From assembly GCF_014695725.1 (NCBI RefSeq), contig NZ_JACJOU010000002.1:120691-184690 (forward strand): 64,000 bases of DNA, given 5' to 3'. Positions 27,710-35,317 of this stretch are shown here, in pieces (position 1 is the first letter of the stretch; each line of letters begins with the position of its first letter). Position numbers and translations under genes: made by a program. This stretch comes from Microcoleus sp. FACHB-672. GTDB taxonomy: Bacteria > Cyanobacteriota > Cyanobacteriia > Cyanobacteriales > Oscillatoriaceae. The notes beneath the pieces are model-generated. The model searched no databases. It worked only from the letters and a program-made list of their open reading frames with translations, and was not told the DNA's origin.

Positions 27710-28828
27710 ATGGCTGGACAACGGAATCGAAAGGGAACGGTTACTGTTCAGAGTTTTAAGGGCGTTTTGAGATTGGTTTGGTCGTATGGGGGGAAACAGC
27801 ATTATCTCTACTGTGGGCTGGCTGATACCCCCCTAAATCGAATTGTGGCCGAGGGCAAAGCTAAGGTCATAGAAGGCGACTTAGCGACAGGGAACTTTGA
27901 CCCGTCTCTCGCTAAGTACAAGCCAGAGCGTCAAAATCAGATTTCTGTTGCTGCGCTATTTGAGCGATTTATGGAGTCTAGGTCAAAACAAGTCTATGAC
28001 CGGACGCTGGAAAAATACAAAGGGCTGTTAACAAAACTGCGAGAGTTTTTTGCCAACAAACCAGCCATTATTATTTCTGAAACTGAGGCTGAGAAGTTTA
28101 AGGAAAATTTAGCAACTGTGATAGCTCCTATTACCCTGCGGGAACGAATTGCGTTGCTCAAAGCTTGCTGGAATTGGGGAATAAAAAAAAAGCTAGTTGT
28201 AGAGAATCCTTGGGCTGATATCAAAGTTCGGGTGCCGGTTAAGCAAAAATCTAAACCTTTCACTAAAAGTGAAATTCAGAAAATTCTCATTGCCTTTCGT
28301 GAGCAATTCCCCAACTATGCTGATTTTGTAGAGTTTTTATTTGGCACCGGCACTCGAACGGGCGAAGCAATTGGCTTGCAATGGAAACACCTTAATGATG
28401 ACTGCTCAATTGCCTGGATTGGAGAAAGTGTGAGTCGAGGCCGGCGGAAGGAAACTAAAACGGGAAGTGATCGTTATCTTCCGCTGACTTCTCATCTTCA
28501 ACAGATGCTTTTAGCTCGTCAGTCGGTTGCGAGGGTGAGAGAGCAGTTTAGTATGGAAGATTTAGTTTTCCCAGCTCCACAGGGAGGAGCAATTGATGAT
28601 CATAATTTCCGCAACCGGGCATGGAAACCTGTGCTAAATAGCCTGGGAATTCCCTATAGAAAACCTTACACAACCCGACACACTTTAGTTTCCCATGCGC
28701 TTGAAAAAGGGATGAACCCGGTGAATGTGGCTGAACTGACGGGTCATAACGTGAGGACTCTTTATCAACATTATGCCGGCAGTGTTAGCAAAACTAGGTT
28801 GCCTGATATTTTTTCTGACGCCCCTTAA
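27710..28828 (+). CDS. tyrosine recombinase / phage-type integrase
   Basis: A 372-aa site-specific recombinase. It has an N-terminal arm-binding region, a core-binding SAM-like domain (about residues 85-165) and the catalytic domain. The catalytic domain shows TGTRTGEAIGLQWKHL (first Arg near 215), TTRHTLVSHALEKG (second Arg near 322) and GHNVRTLYQHYAG (His and nucleophilic Tyr near 355). It lies just after tRNA-Val and probably mediates integration there. Its 3' end overlaps the convergent excisionase-like gene by 35 bp. Confidence 0.92.
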   Translation: MAGQRNRKGTVTVQSFKGVLRLVWSYGGKQHYLYCGLADTPLNRIVAEGKAKVIEGDLATGNFDPSLAKYKPERQNQISVAALFERFMESRSKQVYDRTLEKYKGLLTKLREFFANKPAIIISETEAEKFKENLATVIAPITLRERIALLKACWNWGIKKKLVVENPWADIKVRVPVKQKSKPFTKSEIQKILIAFREQFPNYADFVEFLFGTGTRTGEAIGLQWKHLNDDCSIAWIGESVSRGRRKETKTGSDRYLPLTSHLQQMLLARQSVARVREQFSMEDLVFPAPQGGAIDDHNFRNRAWKPVLNSLGIPYRKPYTTRHTLVSHALEKGMNPVNVAELTGHNVRTLYQHYAGSVSKTRLPDIFSDAP

Positions 28829-29063
28829 GTTGATTACCGAGTTTCTGGGATTGGTAGTAAGCGATTGCTCTCTGATGGTCAGGATGATTGGGATTCATGC
28901 CGCAGGTAATCAAATCCTTAAGTAATTCTTCGTTGTAAAGCCACTCGTTGCCTACATAAGCACAGTGAATGCCTTCAATGAGAATCCCACGATTACGATA
29001 TCGATTTAGAGTTCTCGGACTCTTTGAAAGAATTTCTCCGGCTTGCTTCTTGTCAATAAACAT
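28794..29063 (-). CDS. excisionase-like helix-turn-helix protein
   Basis: An 89-aa protein starting MFIDKKQAGEILSKSPRTLNRYRNRGIL, a MerR/AlpA-type winged helix used by excisionases and phage regulators. Its position convergent to and overlapping the integrase supports a directionality-factor role. It is the last gene of a minus-strand operon; its ATG overlaps the upstream stop in TAATG, so translation is coupled. Confidence 0.65.
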   Translation of the reverse strand: MFIDKKQAGEILSKSPRTLNRYRNRGILIEGIHCAYVGNEWLYNEELLKDLITCGMNPNHPDHQRAIAYYQSQKLGNQLKGRQKKYQAT

Positions 29064-29257
29064 TATCTTCTCCTTTTGTAATCAGCAATGATTTCTAAAG
29101 CTTTTTTGGCATTAATCAGAAGCTTGAGAGAATAGCGATGTTTGGAAATTTTGAGTAGAAGTGCCTGACACTCTAGAAGTATTTTGTCTCTCTCTCGCCT
29201 TGATAGTTGGTTTACATCCATATCTAGTCCATCCACACAACGGGCATTTGTAAGCAT
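29063..29257 (-). CDS. small helical protein overlapping a zinc-ribbon gene
   Basis: The 64-aa frame (or 52 aa from the internal MDVNQLS at 29221) encodes a basic helix, RRERDKILLECQALLLKISKHRYSLKLLINAKKALEIIADYKRRR. Its stop forms TAATG with the excisionase-like start, which supports its being translated. It overlaps the preceding zinc-ribbon gene by up to 146 bp in another frame. The two may be one protein split by a frameshift. Confidence 0.5.
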   Translation of the reverse strand: MLTNARCVDGLDMDVNQLSRRERDKILLECQALLLKISKHRYSLKLLINAKKALEIIADYKRRR

Positions 29258-29312
29258 CTAAACCGGGGATTTCTATCGGAGATTGACATCGGCTGCAAAG
29301 TCCGTACTTCAT
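29112..29312 (-). CDS. zinc-ribbon small protein
   Basis: A 66-aa protein with CSRCQSPIEIPGLDAYKCPLCGW, a two-knuckle CxxC zinc ribbon. Its ATG overlaps the stop of the upstream Cys-rich gene by 4 bp. The Ser/Thr-rich second half looks non-native and overlaps the 64-aa frame. The real product may be this ribbon joined to the basic helix of the other frame. Confidence 0.5.
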   Translation of the reverse strand: MKYGLCSRCQSPIEIPGLDAYKCPLCGWTRYGCKPTIKARERQNTSRVSGTSTQNFQTSLFSQASD

Positions 29313-29758
29313 ATTGATTTGATAGCAGAGCGAATGAGAGTAGAAACATCTTCTTGTGTGGGGGAAAATTTCACTTTGGATAGTTGAGCGCGGTGGATTT
29401 GTTCACAGTCAGCTTTTGTGGCGATATCCCAGCCTTGAACTTTGAGTCCGGCATTACACCGGCGGCAGGGAATGGGCGGGTCGGTGCTGAGGTAATCCGG
29501 CATGATACTGGATTGGATGAATTGGTGGTGAATCGCTCCGGTGTCGTTACAGCAAAAACAACTGATGCTCTTAAAAATTTCATTCGGGTCTGTGTTAACC
29601 GGCTGCTTGGCGTAGATAGCCTTAGTGAATCCGCAGCAGTCGCATTCCCATTGGCCGGTGCGAACTAGAACTCTATCAAGCCGCTGGGGGGTCGGTAGCA
29701 GCGTTTGGATGCACGGTAGATGCCCACCACCCTCGTCTTTACAATACGGACACAGCAT
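29309..29758 (-). CDS. multi-zinc-knuckle protein
   Basis: The 149-aa protein contains four CxxC pairs: CPYC at the N-terminus, CDCCGF near residue 39, CFCCND near 67 and CRRCNAG near 98. They form two likely zinc ribbons. No enzymatic domain. It overlaps the 3' end of the upstream HTH gene by 20 bp and is part of a minus-strand operon running towards the excisionase-like gene. A DNA- or RNA-binding role is likely but unproven. Confidence 0.6.
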   Translation of the reverse strand: MLCPYCKDEGGGHLPCIQTLLPTPQRLDRVLVRTGQWECDCCGFTKAIYAKQPVNTDPNEIFKSISCFCCNDTGAIHHQFIQSSIMPDYLSTDPPIPCRRCNAGLKVQGWDIATKADCEQIHRAQLSKVKFSPTQEDVSTLIRSAIKSI

Positions 29759-30602
29759 TATTTCTTCGATCCCATTCCTCTAGAAATTTCACCCTGATAT
29801 CCCGCTCTAGGCTTCCTGGATCACAATCTTTGACGAAGTCGATGTATTCGCAATTAATCGCCCGAAACTCTCGGTCAAACTGCTGGTACAGTTCCTCGGT
29901 CAGTTCGTCGGCGGCTTGCTGCGTTCGGATTTGGGCAGCAGCTGCGGTGCCGGCGAACCGCCGATAAAAATCTAGGTATCTGGGCTGACCTGATGCGTCG
30001 CCGGCGGCGAGATAATCCTGAAGGCTCACAACAGGTCGAGGTAGACCGGCAACTTCATTCCGGCAGAAGTTTTCAAAACACTCTCTCTCGCTTTCTGAGA
30101 GAGAGTTGAAAAATATTTGATAAGAAGATTGAAAGATATTTGAGAGGTCGCTGGAAGCTTTTGTCGGCAAGAGTTTTGGGGTTTCTTTGTTGCCGGTTGG
30201 CGACTGGGTTTCGCCTGATGGCGACGAACTTTCGCAGGTTGGCGACTGGATTTCGCAAGGTGGCGACAAACTTTCGCAGCTTGGCGAAACTTCTTGCTCT
30301 GACTGGAGTTCGACCACATTTGAAGTAGGAATCCACAAGTCAAGACCGGCAATTGTTTCCCATTCCAAGCGCCCCTTAAGCTTGAGTTTGCTGATTGCTC
30401 GGTAGAAGGTGGCACGGTTAATTCCTATCTCTTTGCAGAAGCGCTCAATGTCTCGAACTCTCAGTTTTTGACCAGGTTTTCGATAAATCCCGACCGCGTA
30501 AAAAACGAGTCCAGTGGCTGTGATGATGCCATCTTCGTAATCTCGAATCGCCTGATCCAGCGATAAGCGGTAATGCTGCTTAGGCTTTGGTGTGTGGGTC
30601 AT
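29739..30602 (-). CDS. winged-helix DNA-binding protein with heptapeptide repeats
   Basis: ATG 30602 (MTHTPKPKQHYRLSLDQAIRDYEDG) gives 287 aa. Residues about 10-85 form a winged helix (RDIERFCKEIGINRATFYRAISKLKLKGRLEWE) like those in replication-associated proteins of cyanobacterial plasmids. Residues about 100-135 consist of seven-residue SPxCExx repeats encoded by 21-bp tandem repeats. The C-terminus is helical and acidic. It is a possible replication or transcription regulator of the element and overlaps the upstream gene by 23 bp. Confidence 0.6.
   Translation of the reverse strand: MTHTPKPKQHYRLSLDQAIRDYEDGIITATGLVFYAVGIYRKPGQKLRVRDIERFCKEIGINRATFYRAISKLKLKGRLEWETIAGLDLWIPTSNVVELQSEQEVSPSCESLSPPCEIQSPTCESSSPSGETQSPTGNKETPKLLPTKASSDLSNIFQSSYQIFFNSLSESERECFENFCRNEVAGLPRPVVSLQDYLAAGDASGQPRYLDFYRRFAGTAAAAQIRTQQAADELTEELYQQFDREFRAINCEYIDFVKDCDPGSLERDIRVKFLEEWDRRNNAVSVL
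30199..30290. repeat. 21-bp tandem repeat inside the winged-helix gene
   Basis: Just over four units beginning GGCGAC with a central TTTCGC follow each other exactly every 21 bp. They keep the reading frame and encode the SPxCE heptads. The unit could also act as an iteron-like DNA site. Confidence 0.7.
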
Positions 30603-31212
30603 GGTTTTGATGAGCAAAGTACAAGTTGGGAAATCCAACTCTGCGGATAACTGCAACTTGTCCCGCTTGTTCGAGTTTGGTCAAGGCTTGGGTTATGCCA
30701 GTTGCATCACAGGGCAAAACCTCAGCTAGCTGAGAGACGGATAGGGGTTTGTGAGATTTCTGTAGTGCTTGCAATATCGAGTCAGAGGGGTTTACCGGAG
30801 GAATGATGATTCCTTTCCTCCTCAGCCGCCTGCCAACTGTGCGGGTACGTTCTTTTGTCCAACCCAGGAGTGCGGCCATCTCACTGATCCACTGGCGGTG
30901 GCCAACGTGAACTTGTGGAAGCGCACAGGCAAGCTGCTGTTCCTCAAGTAGCCGTTTCTCTTCTGTGCTGTTGAGGGGTTGAGAACACTGAGAGGGCTGG
31001 GGTTTAGGGGGTTGGGGATGAGGTTCCTCTGGTGGCGTTTCAACCGGCAAGATCCCTGCCTTCCGTTGACATTCCGCACAGATGCCGTTGACTAACTGAC
31101 GGAACTTGCGAGTGCCGGTGCGGTCGCGGCAGGCTAAGCACCATCCGTGAGCCAAACCTGGCCGCAGTCCATTGGGCAGGTCTTTAGCTGAGTGAACAGT
31201 TAATCCGCTCAT
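30580..31212 (-). CDS. zinc-finger and winged-helix DNA-binding protein
   Basis: ATG 31212 (MSGLTVHSAKDLPNG) gives 210 aa. Residues about 20-55 hold CLACRDR...CAECQRK, a four-Cys zinc finger. A Pro-rich linker and two winged-helix modules follow: QWISEMAALLGWTKERTRTVGRRLRRKGI and LSVSQLAEVLPCDATGITQALTKLEQAGQVAVIRR. It is the first large gene of the minus operon and probably regulates the element. A longer start at 31260 is open. Confidence 0.6.
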   Translation of the reverse strand: MSGLTVHSAKDLPNGLRPGLAHGWCLACRDRTGTRKFRQLVNGICAECQRKAGILPVETPPEEPHPQPPKPQPSQCSQPLNSTEEKRLLEEQQLACALPQVHVGHRQWISEMAALLGWTKERTRTVGRRLRRKGIIIPPVNPSDSILQALQKSHKPLSVSQLAEVLPCDATGITQALTKLEQAGQVAVIRRVGFPNLYFAHQNHDPHTKA

Positions 31213-31264
31213 GGCTGATCCAAGAAAAATCCTTGACTTCAGTAGTAGGTTTTTGCTCACCGTG

Positions 31265-31450
31265 CTAAGATGCGATCCCCTTCAATATTTGCGGTTCTTC
31301 TTTTTCTTGGGGAACTCTTTGAAAGTGAGCGGCAACCGCTTCTTCAACAATTTTTCCAACTGAAATTCTTTTACTTGCCGCTTCAAGCCTTAACTGTTTA
31401 TCTAGAGATTCTGGTAGCGTCAAAGTTCTTTTAGTTCTTGGCTCTTCCAT
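31265..31450 (-). CDS. ribbon-helix-helix (CopG-like) regulator
   Basis: The 61-aa protein (MEEPRTKRTLTLPESLDKQLRLEAASKRISVGKIVEEAVAAHF) has the strand-helix-helix pattern of CopG/Arc repressors. It heads the minus-strand operon and is divergent from a Xre regulator across a short spacer with two palindromes, the typical layout of a two-way switch. Small antitoxins share this fold, but no toxin is adjacent. Confidence 0.7.
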   Translation of the reverse strand: MEEPRTKRTLTLPESLDKQLRLEAASKRISVGKIVEEAVAAHFQRVPQEKEEPQILKGIAS

Positions 31451-31493
31451 TTCCAACTTCCATGACTGGCAACTAAGTTTCCATATCATCTTA

Positions 31494-31536
31494 TTTACCA
31501 CTTGTGGAAACTACTAATTTCACAAAGTTTTGTAAA
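31494..31536. promoter_or_regulatory. paired operator-like palindromes
   Basis: Two inverted repeats lie between the divergent RHH and Xre genes: TTACCAC-TT-GTGGAAA (31495-31510) and TTCACAAAGTTTTGTAAA (31519-31536). They are about 24 bp apart, roughly two helical turns, and probably bind one or both regulators. Confidence 0.5.
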
Positions 31537-31553
31537 TTAACTGTGCATCTACT

Positions 31554-31892
31554 ATGGTTGTTCGCTCAGTGGATTCAGAAGCTCGACAAAGATTCGCTCA
31601 AGTAGTAACGGAGCTTAGAGGCAATCGTTCTTATAGATCCTTCGCCAAGATTCTCGGCGTGTCACACCCGACAATCAAAGCTTGGGAAAACTTAGAGGTC
31701 GTGCCAGATGTGCAAAGCTTTGAGCGAATCGCAGCATTGAGAGGGGAGACGCTCTCTGAGTTTAGGGAATTTCTTGCCGGCACAAGGCAGCCAACTTCTC
31801 TACAGCGGCTGATCCAGCAAATTCAAGGGATTCCTATGAATGATTTGGCTCAAGTGCTTCGAGCGATTGCCGATAGGATTGAGAATACTTAA
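31554..31892 (+). CDS. Xre-family transcriptional regulator
   Basis: A 112-aa protein with an N-terminal helix-turn-helix (RSYRSFAKILGVSHPTIKAWENLEVVPDVQSFERIA) and a short C-terminal helical region. It is divergent from the minus-strand regulatory operon and precedes the KfrA-like gene. A repressor controlling the integration/excision genes is plausible. Confidence 0.75.
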   Translation: MVVRSVDSEARQRFAQVVTELRGNRSYRSFAKILGVSHPTIKAWENLEVVPDVQSFERIAALRGETLSEFREFLAGTRQPTSLQRLIQQIQGIPMNDLAQVLRAIADRIENT

Positions 31893-31923
31893 TAAAAGTT
31901 TGCATTTGCGTATTTTCCAAAAA

Positions 31924-31970
31924 TGGTAAACATGGTAATTTGGTAACTACAGGTGGCAAGTAGATTACCA
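31924..31970. promoter_or_regulatory. TGGTAA direct repeats upstream of the KfrA-like gene
   Basis: TGGTAA occurs at 31924, 31933 and 31941, spaced 9 and 8 bp, with an inverted TTACCA at 31965, ending 8 bp before the start codon. KfrA-type proteins are known autoregulators, so this is a candidate operator. Confidence 0.5.
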
Positions 31971-31977
31971 AGCAACA

Positions 31978-32403
31978 ATGGCAAAACTACCAACAGCATT
32001 TACAACCCTTGACTTGCAAGGATTTGAGATAGACGGGTCTCGCCAGTACACCACAATTAACCGTGAGATGGTGGATGTGGCCTGTGCGGTCTTGCAGAAA
32101 AACCGGCTCGGCATTGTGACGCGCTCAGTGCAGGCGGCGCTGAAGCATATTTATGGCATTGGCGGCAGTGCAGATACAATTTGCCAACTGCTCAAACAGT
32201 GGCGGTCGGAGAACCTAGCGGCGTTAAAGCAGGGCAGAGGTGAGAAAGATATCGCTTCAGCAATCCTTGAAGCGACGGATGATGGTCTTTTGGAGGAGAC
32301 GGATATTCCAGAGGATTATCTGACTGTGATGCGTCAGATGGCAGTTGCCGGCTACAAATTGGCTTACCAAAAGCGGATACATCAGTCAGTGGGGATCGGA
32401 TGA
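31978..32403 (+). CDS. KfrA-like DNA-binding protein (N-terminal half)
   Basis: The 141-aa protein contains TRSVQAALKHIYGIGGSADTICQLLKQWR, matching the N-terminal DNA-binding domain of plasmid KfrA proteins. Those proteins regulate their own promoter and support plasmid maintenance. Normally a long coiled coil follows in the same chain. Here the frame ends and a coiled-coil gene starts in an ATGA overlap. Confidence 0.65.
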   Translation: MAKLPTAFTTLDLQGFEIDGSRQYTTINREMVDVACAVLQKNRLGIVTRSVQAALKHIYGIGGSADTICQLLKQWRSENLAALKQGRGEKDIASAILEATDDGLLEETDIPEDYLTVMRQMAVAGYKLAYQKRIHQSVGIG

Positions 32404-33008
32404 AAATTCTGGCGGCTGAGAACGATTTGATGCGCCAGCAGCTTAAAGATTTCCCACAGTTGCAGCTTGAGTTAAATTTTTACAAATCAGAGTACGAACG
32501 CCAGCGTAACGAACTGCGGGAAGCCTACATGAATCTGAATAAACAGCAGTTGGCTGAGGCTGAGGAATTCCGCAAACAGTTAGATTCGCTGTATCAAGAG
32601 AGAAATGATTTAGCCGGCCAACTATCTGAGGCTGAAAAACGCTTAGCGGAGGTAGCTGATTTAGAAGCCAGAGAGCGGGAGCGTCATGGGGAAATCTCCC
32701 GTTTGAATGGTCAGATTGAAGCACGAGAGCGGGAAATTTCCAGCTTGCATTCTCAGATTCAATCCCTACAAACTCAAGTGGGAGAAAAGCAAGTTCTGGA
32801 GTCTCAAGTTTCAGTTTTGCAGAATCAGTTAAAAGAGGCCAGTGAAACCGTGACCCGATTGCAAGCACAGCAAAAATCTACCTCAGCGTTAGAAGTGGAT
32901 GTAGATGTGGATGCTTTGATTGCTGAAAAAGATGCCCTCATTTCCGAACTTCAATCTAAACTTTCCAAGAAAAATGGAAAAGCTGTTGTCCTAGCAGATA
33001 GCAAATAG
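32400..33008 (+). CDS. coiled-coil protein, partner or C-terminal half of KfrA-like protein
   Basis: The 202-aa protein is almost entirely coiled coil (heptads from residue 10 to about 160, rich in Glu, Gln, Arg, Leu), with a second short helix near its end. It overlaps the DNA-binding gene by 4 bp (ATGA). Together they have the size and layout of one KfrA protein, so the two chains probably act as one filamentous DNA-binding complex. Confidence 0.6.
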   Translation: MKILAAENDLMRQQLKDFPQLQLELNFYKSEYERQRNELREAYMNLNKQQLAEAEEFRKQLDSLYQERNDLAGQLSEAEKRLAEVADLEARERERHGEISRLNGQIEAREREISSLHSQIQSLQTQVGEKQVLESQVSVLQNQLKEASETVTRLQAQQKSTSALEVDVDVDALIAEKDALISELQSKLSKKNGKAVVLADSK

Positions 33009-33083
33009 CAGATTGCAGAGAATGTTATCCCCCATAGCAGAGCGAGAGAGTTGCTATGGGGAATGAGAATCAGGGTGGTAATC

Positions 33084-34658
33084 ATGACAGAAAAGAAAGG
33101 GCTTTATCAGGTAGCCCAGAGTAAATCAGAATTGGAATTGATGCTGGCGGCTCGATATCCGTTGCTCTACGTCGTGACGCCAGAGGAAGAGATCGCAGAG
33201 GAAGAATTGTTAGCCGCCTGTCAGGCGAGGAAGTCACAGATTTATTTCTGGGATTTTGCCAGAGGTTGGAGTGACAAAGACGGTGCAGACAAAGGCAACC
33301 CGATGAATGCTTTGGCCCGTGTGGGAAAAATGCCAGGGGAACAACCGGCACTGTTTGTTCTGAAAGATTTGGCAACCCTGATAGCAGCCGGTAGCAATAG
33401 GCAGATAACACCAGCTCAATTGCCGTTGGTGAGGGAGATCAAGAATCTAGCGCGGGAGATGGCGCGGGATCGGCGGACGTTGGTGATTCTGTCAGATCAG
33501 TTGCGCCTGCCGGTGGAACTGCGGGAAGAAACAACAATTGTGGACTTCTCCCTGCCGGCACCGCGAGAGATTTCTAAACTCATCGATGAACTGGTAGGCA
33601 AGAAACTCAAGCTATCAGATGAGGGGCGAGAGCAGTTAGTCAAAGCCTGCCAGGGATTGAGCCGGTGTCGCATCGCCCGTGTGCTAGCGAAGTGTCTCGC
33701 CCAATCTGGAAAAGTTGATTCCAGGGCATTGGATGCTGTCATCAATGAGAAACGGCAAACCATCCGAGAAACCGGCATCTTAGAATTTATCCCTGCCGCT
33801 GCCGGCCTAGAATCCGTTGGAGGATTGGAAAATCTCAAGCAGTGGGTTCAAGTCCGGGCACATAGTTTCAGCAACGCCGCCCGTGCCTATGGTTTACCCG
33901 CACCCAAGGGCGTCTTGCTGGCAGGGATTCAAGGCACCGGCAAAAGTTTGTCAGCGAAAACCATCGCGGCCCAATGGAAACTACCTTTGTTGCGTCTGGA
34001 TGTCGGTCGATTGTTCGGTGGAATTGTTGGTGAGTCTGAATCGCGGATCAGGCAGGTGATTAAGTTGGCAGAAGCCGTTTCACCGTGTTGTTTGATGCTA
34101 GATGAAATTGATAAAGCATTTGGCAATATCACCAGCGGCACTGACGGGGACTCTGGTACATCCAGGCGCGTCTTTGGGACATTACTGACATGGATGCAAG
34201 AGAAAACGGCTCCGGTGTTCATCATTGCGACTGCCAACAATACCGAAGTTTTGCCGGCAGAATTGATTCGCAAAGGCCGGCTGGATGAGATTTTTTGGAT
34301 TGGATTACCCACCGAAGTAGAGCGCTCACAAATCTTTCAAGTTCACCTATCCCGGTTACGTCCAAACCGACTACAGAAATTTGATTTGCAACTGCTCGCT
34401 GCACGTTCTAAAGACTTCTCTGGGGCTGAGATTGAGCAAGTTATCTACGAGGCCATGCACCAGGGATTCAGCCGGCAAGAAGAATTTACCCAAGGCGATT
34501 TGCTAGATGCGATTGCCGGTTGTATTCCTCTAGCGCGAATTGCCCAACCTCAGATTGAAGCACTCAAAGCGTGGGCAGTGAGAAGCGGAGCTAAATCTTC
34601 CAGTTTTCAAGAAATAGAGATTCAAAACTGCAAACTTAGGTCTTTGGAAGTTGATTGA
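33084..34658 (+). CDS. Ycf46-type AAA+ ATPase
   Basis: Start MTEKKGLYQVAQSKSELELMLAARYPLLYVVTPEE at 33084 gives 524 aa. An N-terminal nucleoside-binding-like domain (to about 200) is followed by an AAA module with Walker A GIQGTGKSLSA near residue 283 and Walker B CLMLDEIDKAFGN near 344. Sensor IIATANNTEVLPAELIRKGRLDEIFW is near 383. This is the layout of cyanobacterial/plastid Ycf46, an ATPase with a role in inorganic carbon use in cyanobacteria. A copy in a mobile element, near DUF2997 and DUF1257 genes, suggests a different task. Confidence 0.8.
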   Translation: MTEKKGLYQVAQSKSELELMLAARYPLLYVVTPEEEIAEEELLAACQARKSQIYFWDFARGWSDKDGADKGNPMNALARVGKMPGEQPALFVLKDLATLIAAGSNRQITPAQLPLVREIKNLAREMARDRRTLVILSDQLRLPVELREETTIVDFSLPAPREISKLIDELVGKKLKLSDEGREQLVKACQGLSRCRIARVLAKCLAQSGKVDSRALDAVINEKRQTIRETGILEFIPAAAGLESVGGLENLKQWVQVRAHSFSNAARAYGLPAPKGVLLAGIQGTGKSLSAKTIAAQWKLPLLRLDVGRLFGGIVGESESRIRQVIKLAEAVSPCCLMLDEIDKAFGNITSGTDGDSGTSRRVFGTLLTWMQEKTAPVFIIATANNTEVLPAELIRKGRLDEIFWIGLPTEVERSQIFQVHLSRLRPNRLQKFDLQLLAARSKDFSGAEIEQVIYEAMHQGFSRQEEFTQGDLLDAIAGCIPLARIAQPQIEALKAWAVRSGAKSSSFQEIEIQNCKLRSLEVD

Positions 34659-34662
34659 ATTA

Positions 34663-34702
34663 ATGCTTTCGCTTGCCGATTTTGATACTTTAAATTCAAT
34701 CG
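34663..34702 (+). promoter_or_regulatory. MLSLxDFD leader motif, copy 1
   Basis: Five bp after the Ycf46-type stop, ATGCTTTCGCTTGCCGAT begins a 21-codon frame (MLSLADFD...) that runs into the next gene. CGATT and AATCG can pair immediately before the downstream ATG. Confidence 0.45.
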
Positions 34703-35122
34703 ATGAAGAATTACTACACTCTTTGTGAATGTATCAAAAACCCGATGTGGGATTGGAAGTGGGAAGAGATTGGTCAATTTGATGGAGATGATCTATCAGG
34801 ACTGTGCCAGCTTGTGGGCATTCCTCACAGCGGCACCAAAGCAAAGAAAATCGAACGGTTGAAAGCAACTTGTGAGGTCAGAAAGTTTCTTTATGACTGT
34901 GGTTCTTATGAGCCGGCAGTTATAGCAAGCCTTCACAAAAAGAAGAACTTAGTCGCAATGGCTAAAAAAGTGGGAGTTTTTTGCCACTTAAATAAGTTTG
35001 GTATTGCCGCTAGCTTGATTAATTGGCAAAATAATTGCAACCAACGCTCACGCATCTTTGTTAAACAGTGTAAGGATTCTGTAAAGCGAAAGTATAAGCA
35101 GCTTTCTATGCCTTTGTTTTAG
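34703..35122 (+). CDS. hypothetical protein with SAP-like segment
   Basis: The 139-aa basic protein contains DLSGLCQLVGIPHSGTKAKKIERLKATCEVRKFL, which resembles a SAP DNA-binding motif (helix-turn-helix with GxKxKKIERL). A Cys/Lys-rich C-terminal half follows. No named family is recognised. Leader motif copies lie on both sides. Confidence 0.5.
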   Translation: MKNYYTLCECIKNPMWDWKWEEIGQFDGDDLSGLCQLVGIPHSGTKAKKIERLKATCEVRKFLYDCGSYEPAVIASLHKKKNLVAMAKKVGVFCHLNKFGIAASLINWQNNCNQRSRIFVKQCKDSVKRKYKQLSMPLF

Positions 35123-35125
35123 GGA

Positions 35126-35164
35126 ATGCTTTCGCTTGCTGATTTTGATGTTGTCGAGAATTAA
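35126..35164 (+). promoter_or_regulatory. MLSLxDFD leader motif, copy 2 (complete 12-aa leader peptide)
   Basis: ATGCTTTCGCTTGCTGAT starts a 13-codon frame encoding MLSLADFDVVEN and ending 3 bp before the next start codon. AGGGA upstream is a possible ribosome-binding site. Confidence 0.5.
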
Positions 35165-35167
35165 ACA

Positions 35168-35281
35168 ATGACTGAATCCAAGAAAATGTCAATGCAAGAA
35201 CTAATTGACTATATGCCTGGTTATGAGTGGATTACTCCCCCAGAAAATGATGAAAGCGAAGATGAAGAGGATGAGGAGTAA
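35168..35281 (+). CDS. 37-aa acidic small protein
   Basis: The frame reads MTESKKMSMQELIDYMPGYEWITPPE and ends in a run of Glu/Asp (ten of the last twelve residues acidic). It is bounded by two leader motif copies, and its TAA overlaps the ATG of copy 3. Unknown function; small acidic proteins in such elements often mimic DNA, but this is only a suggestion. Confidence 0.5.
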   Translation: MTESKKMSMQELIDYMPGYEWITPPENDESEDEEDEE

Positions 35282-35317
35282 TGCTATCGCTTCCAGATTT
35301 TGATGTTGTGAAAATCC
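35281..35317 (+). promoter_or_regulatory. MLSLxDFD leader motif, copy 3
   Basis: ATGCTATCGCTTCCAGAT (MLSLPDFDVV...) overlaps the preceding stop as TAATG and is preceded by GAGGATGAGGAG. GCTTCCAG can pair with CTGGAAGC inside the start of the next gene, which could hide its start codon. Confidence 0.5.

Noticed and set aside
30199..30290. Regular repeats considered as a CRISPR array
   Set aside because: Units are contiguous without spacers and encode in-frame heptapeptides.
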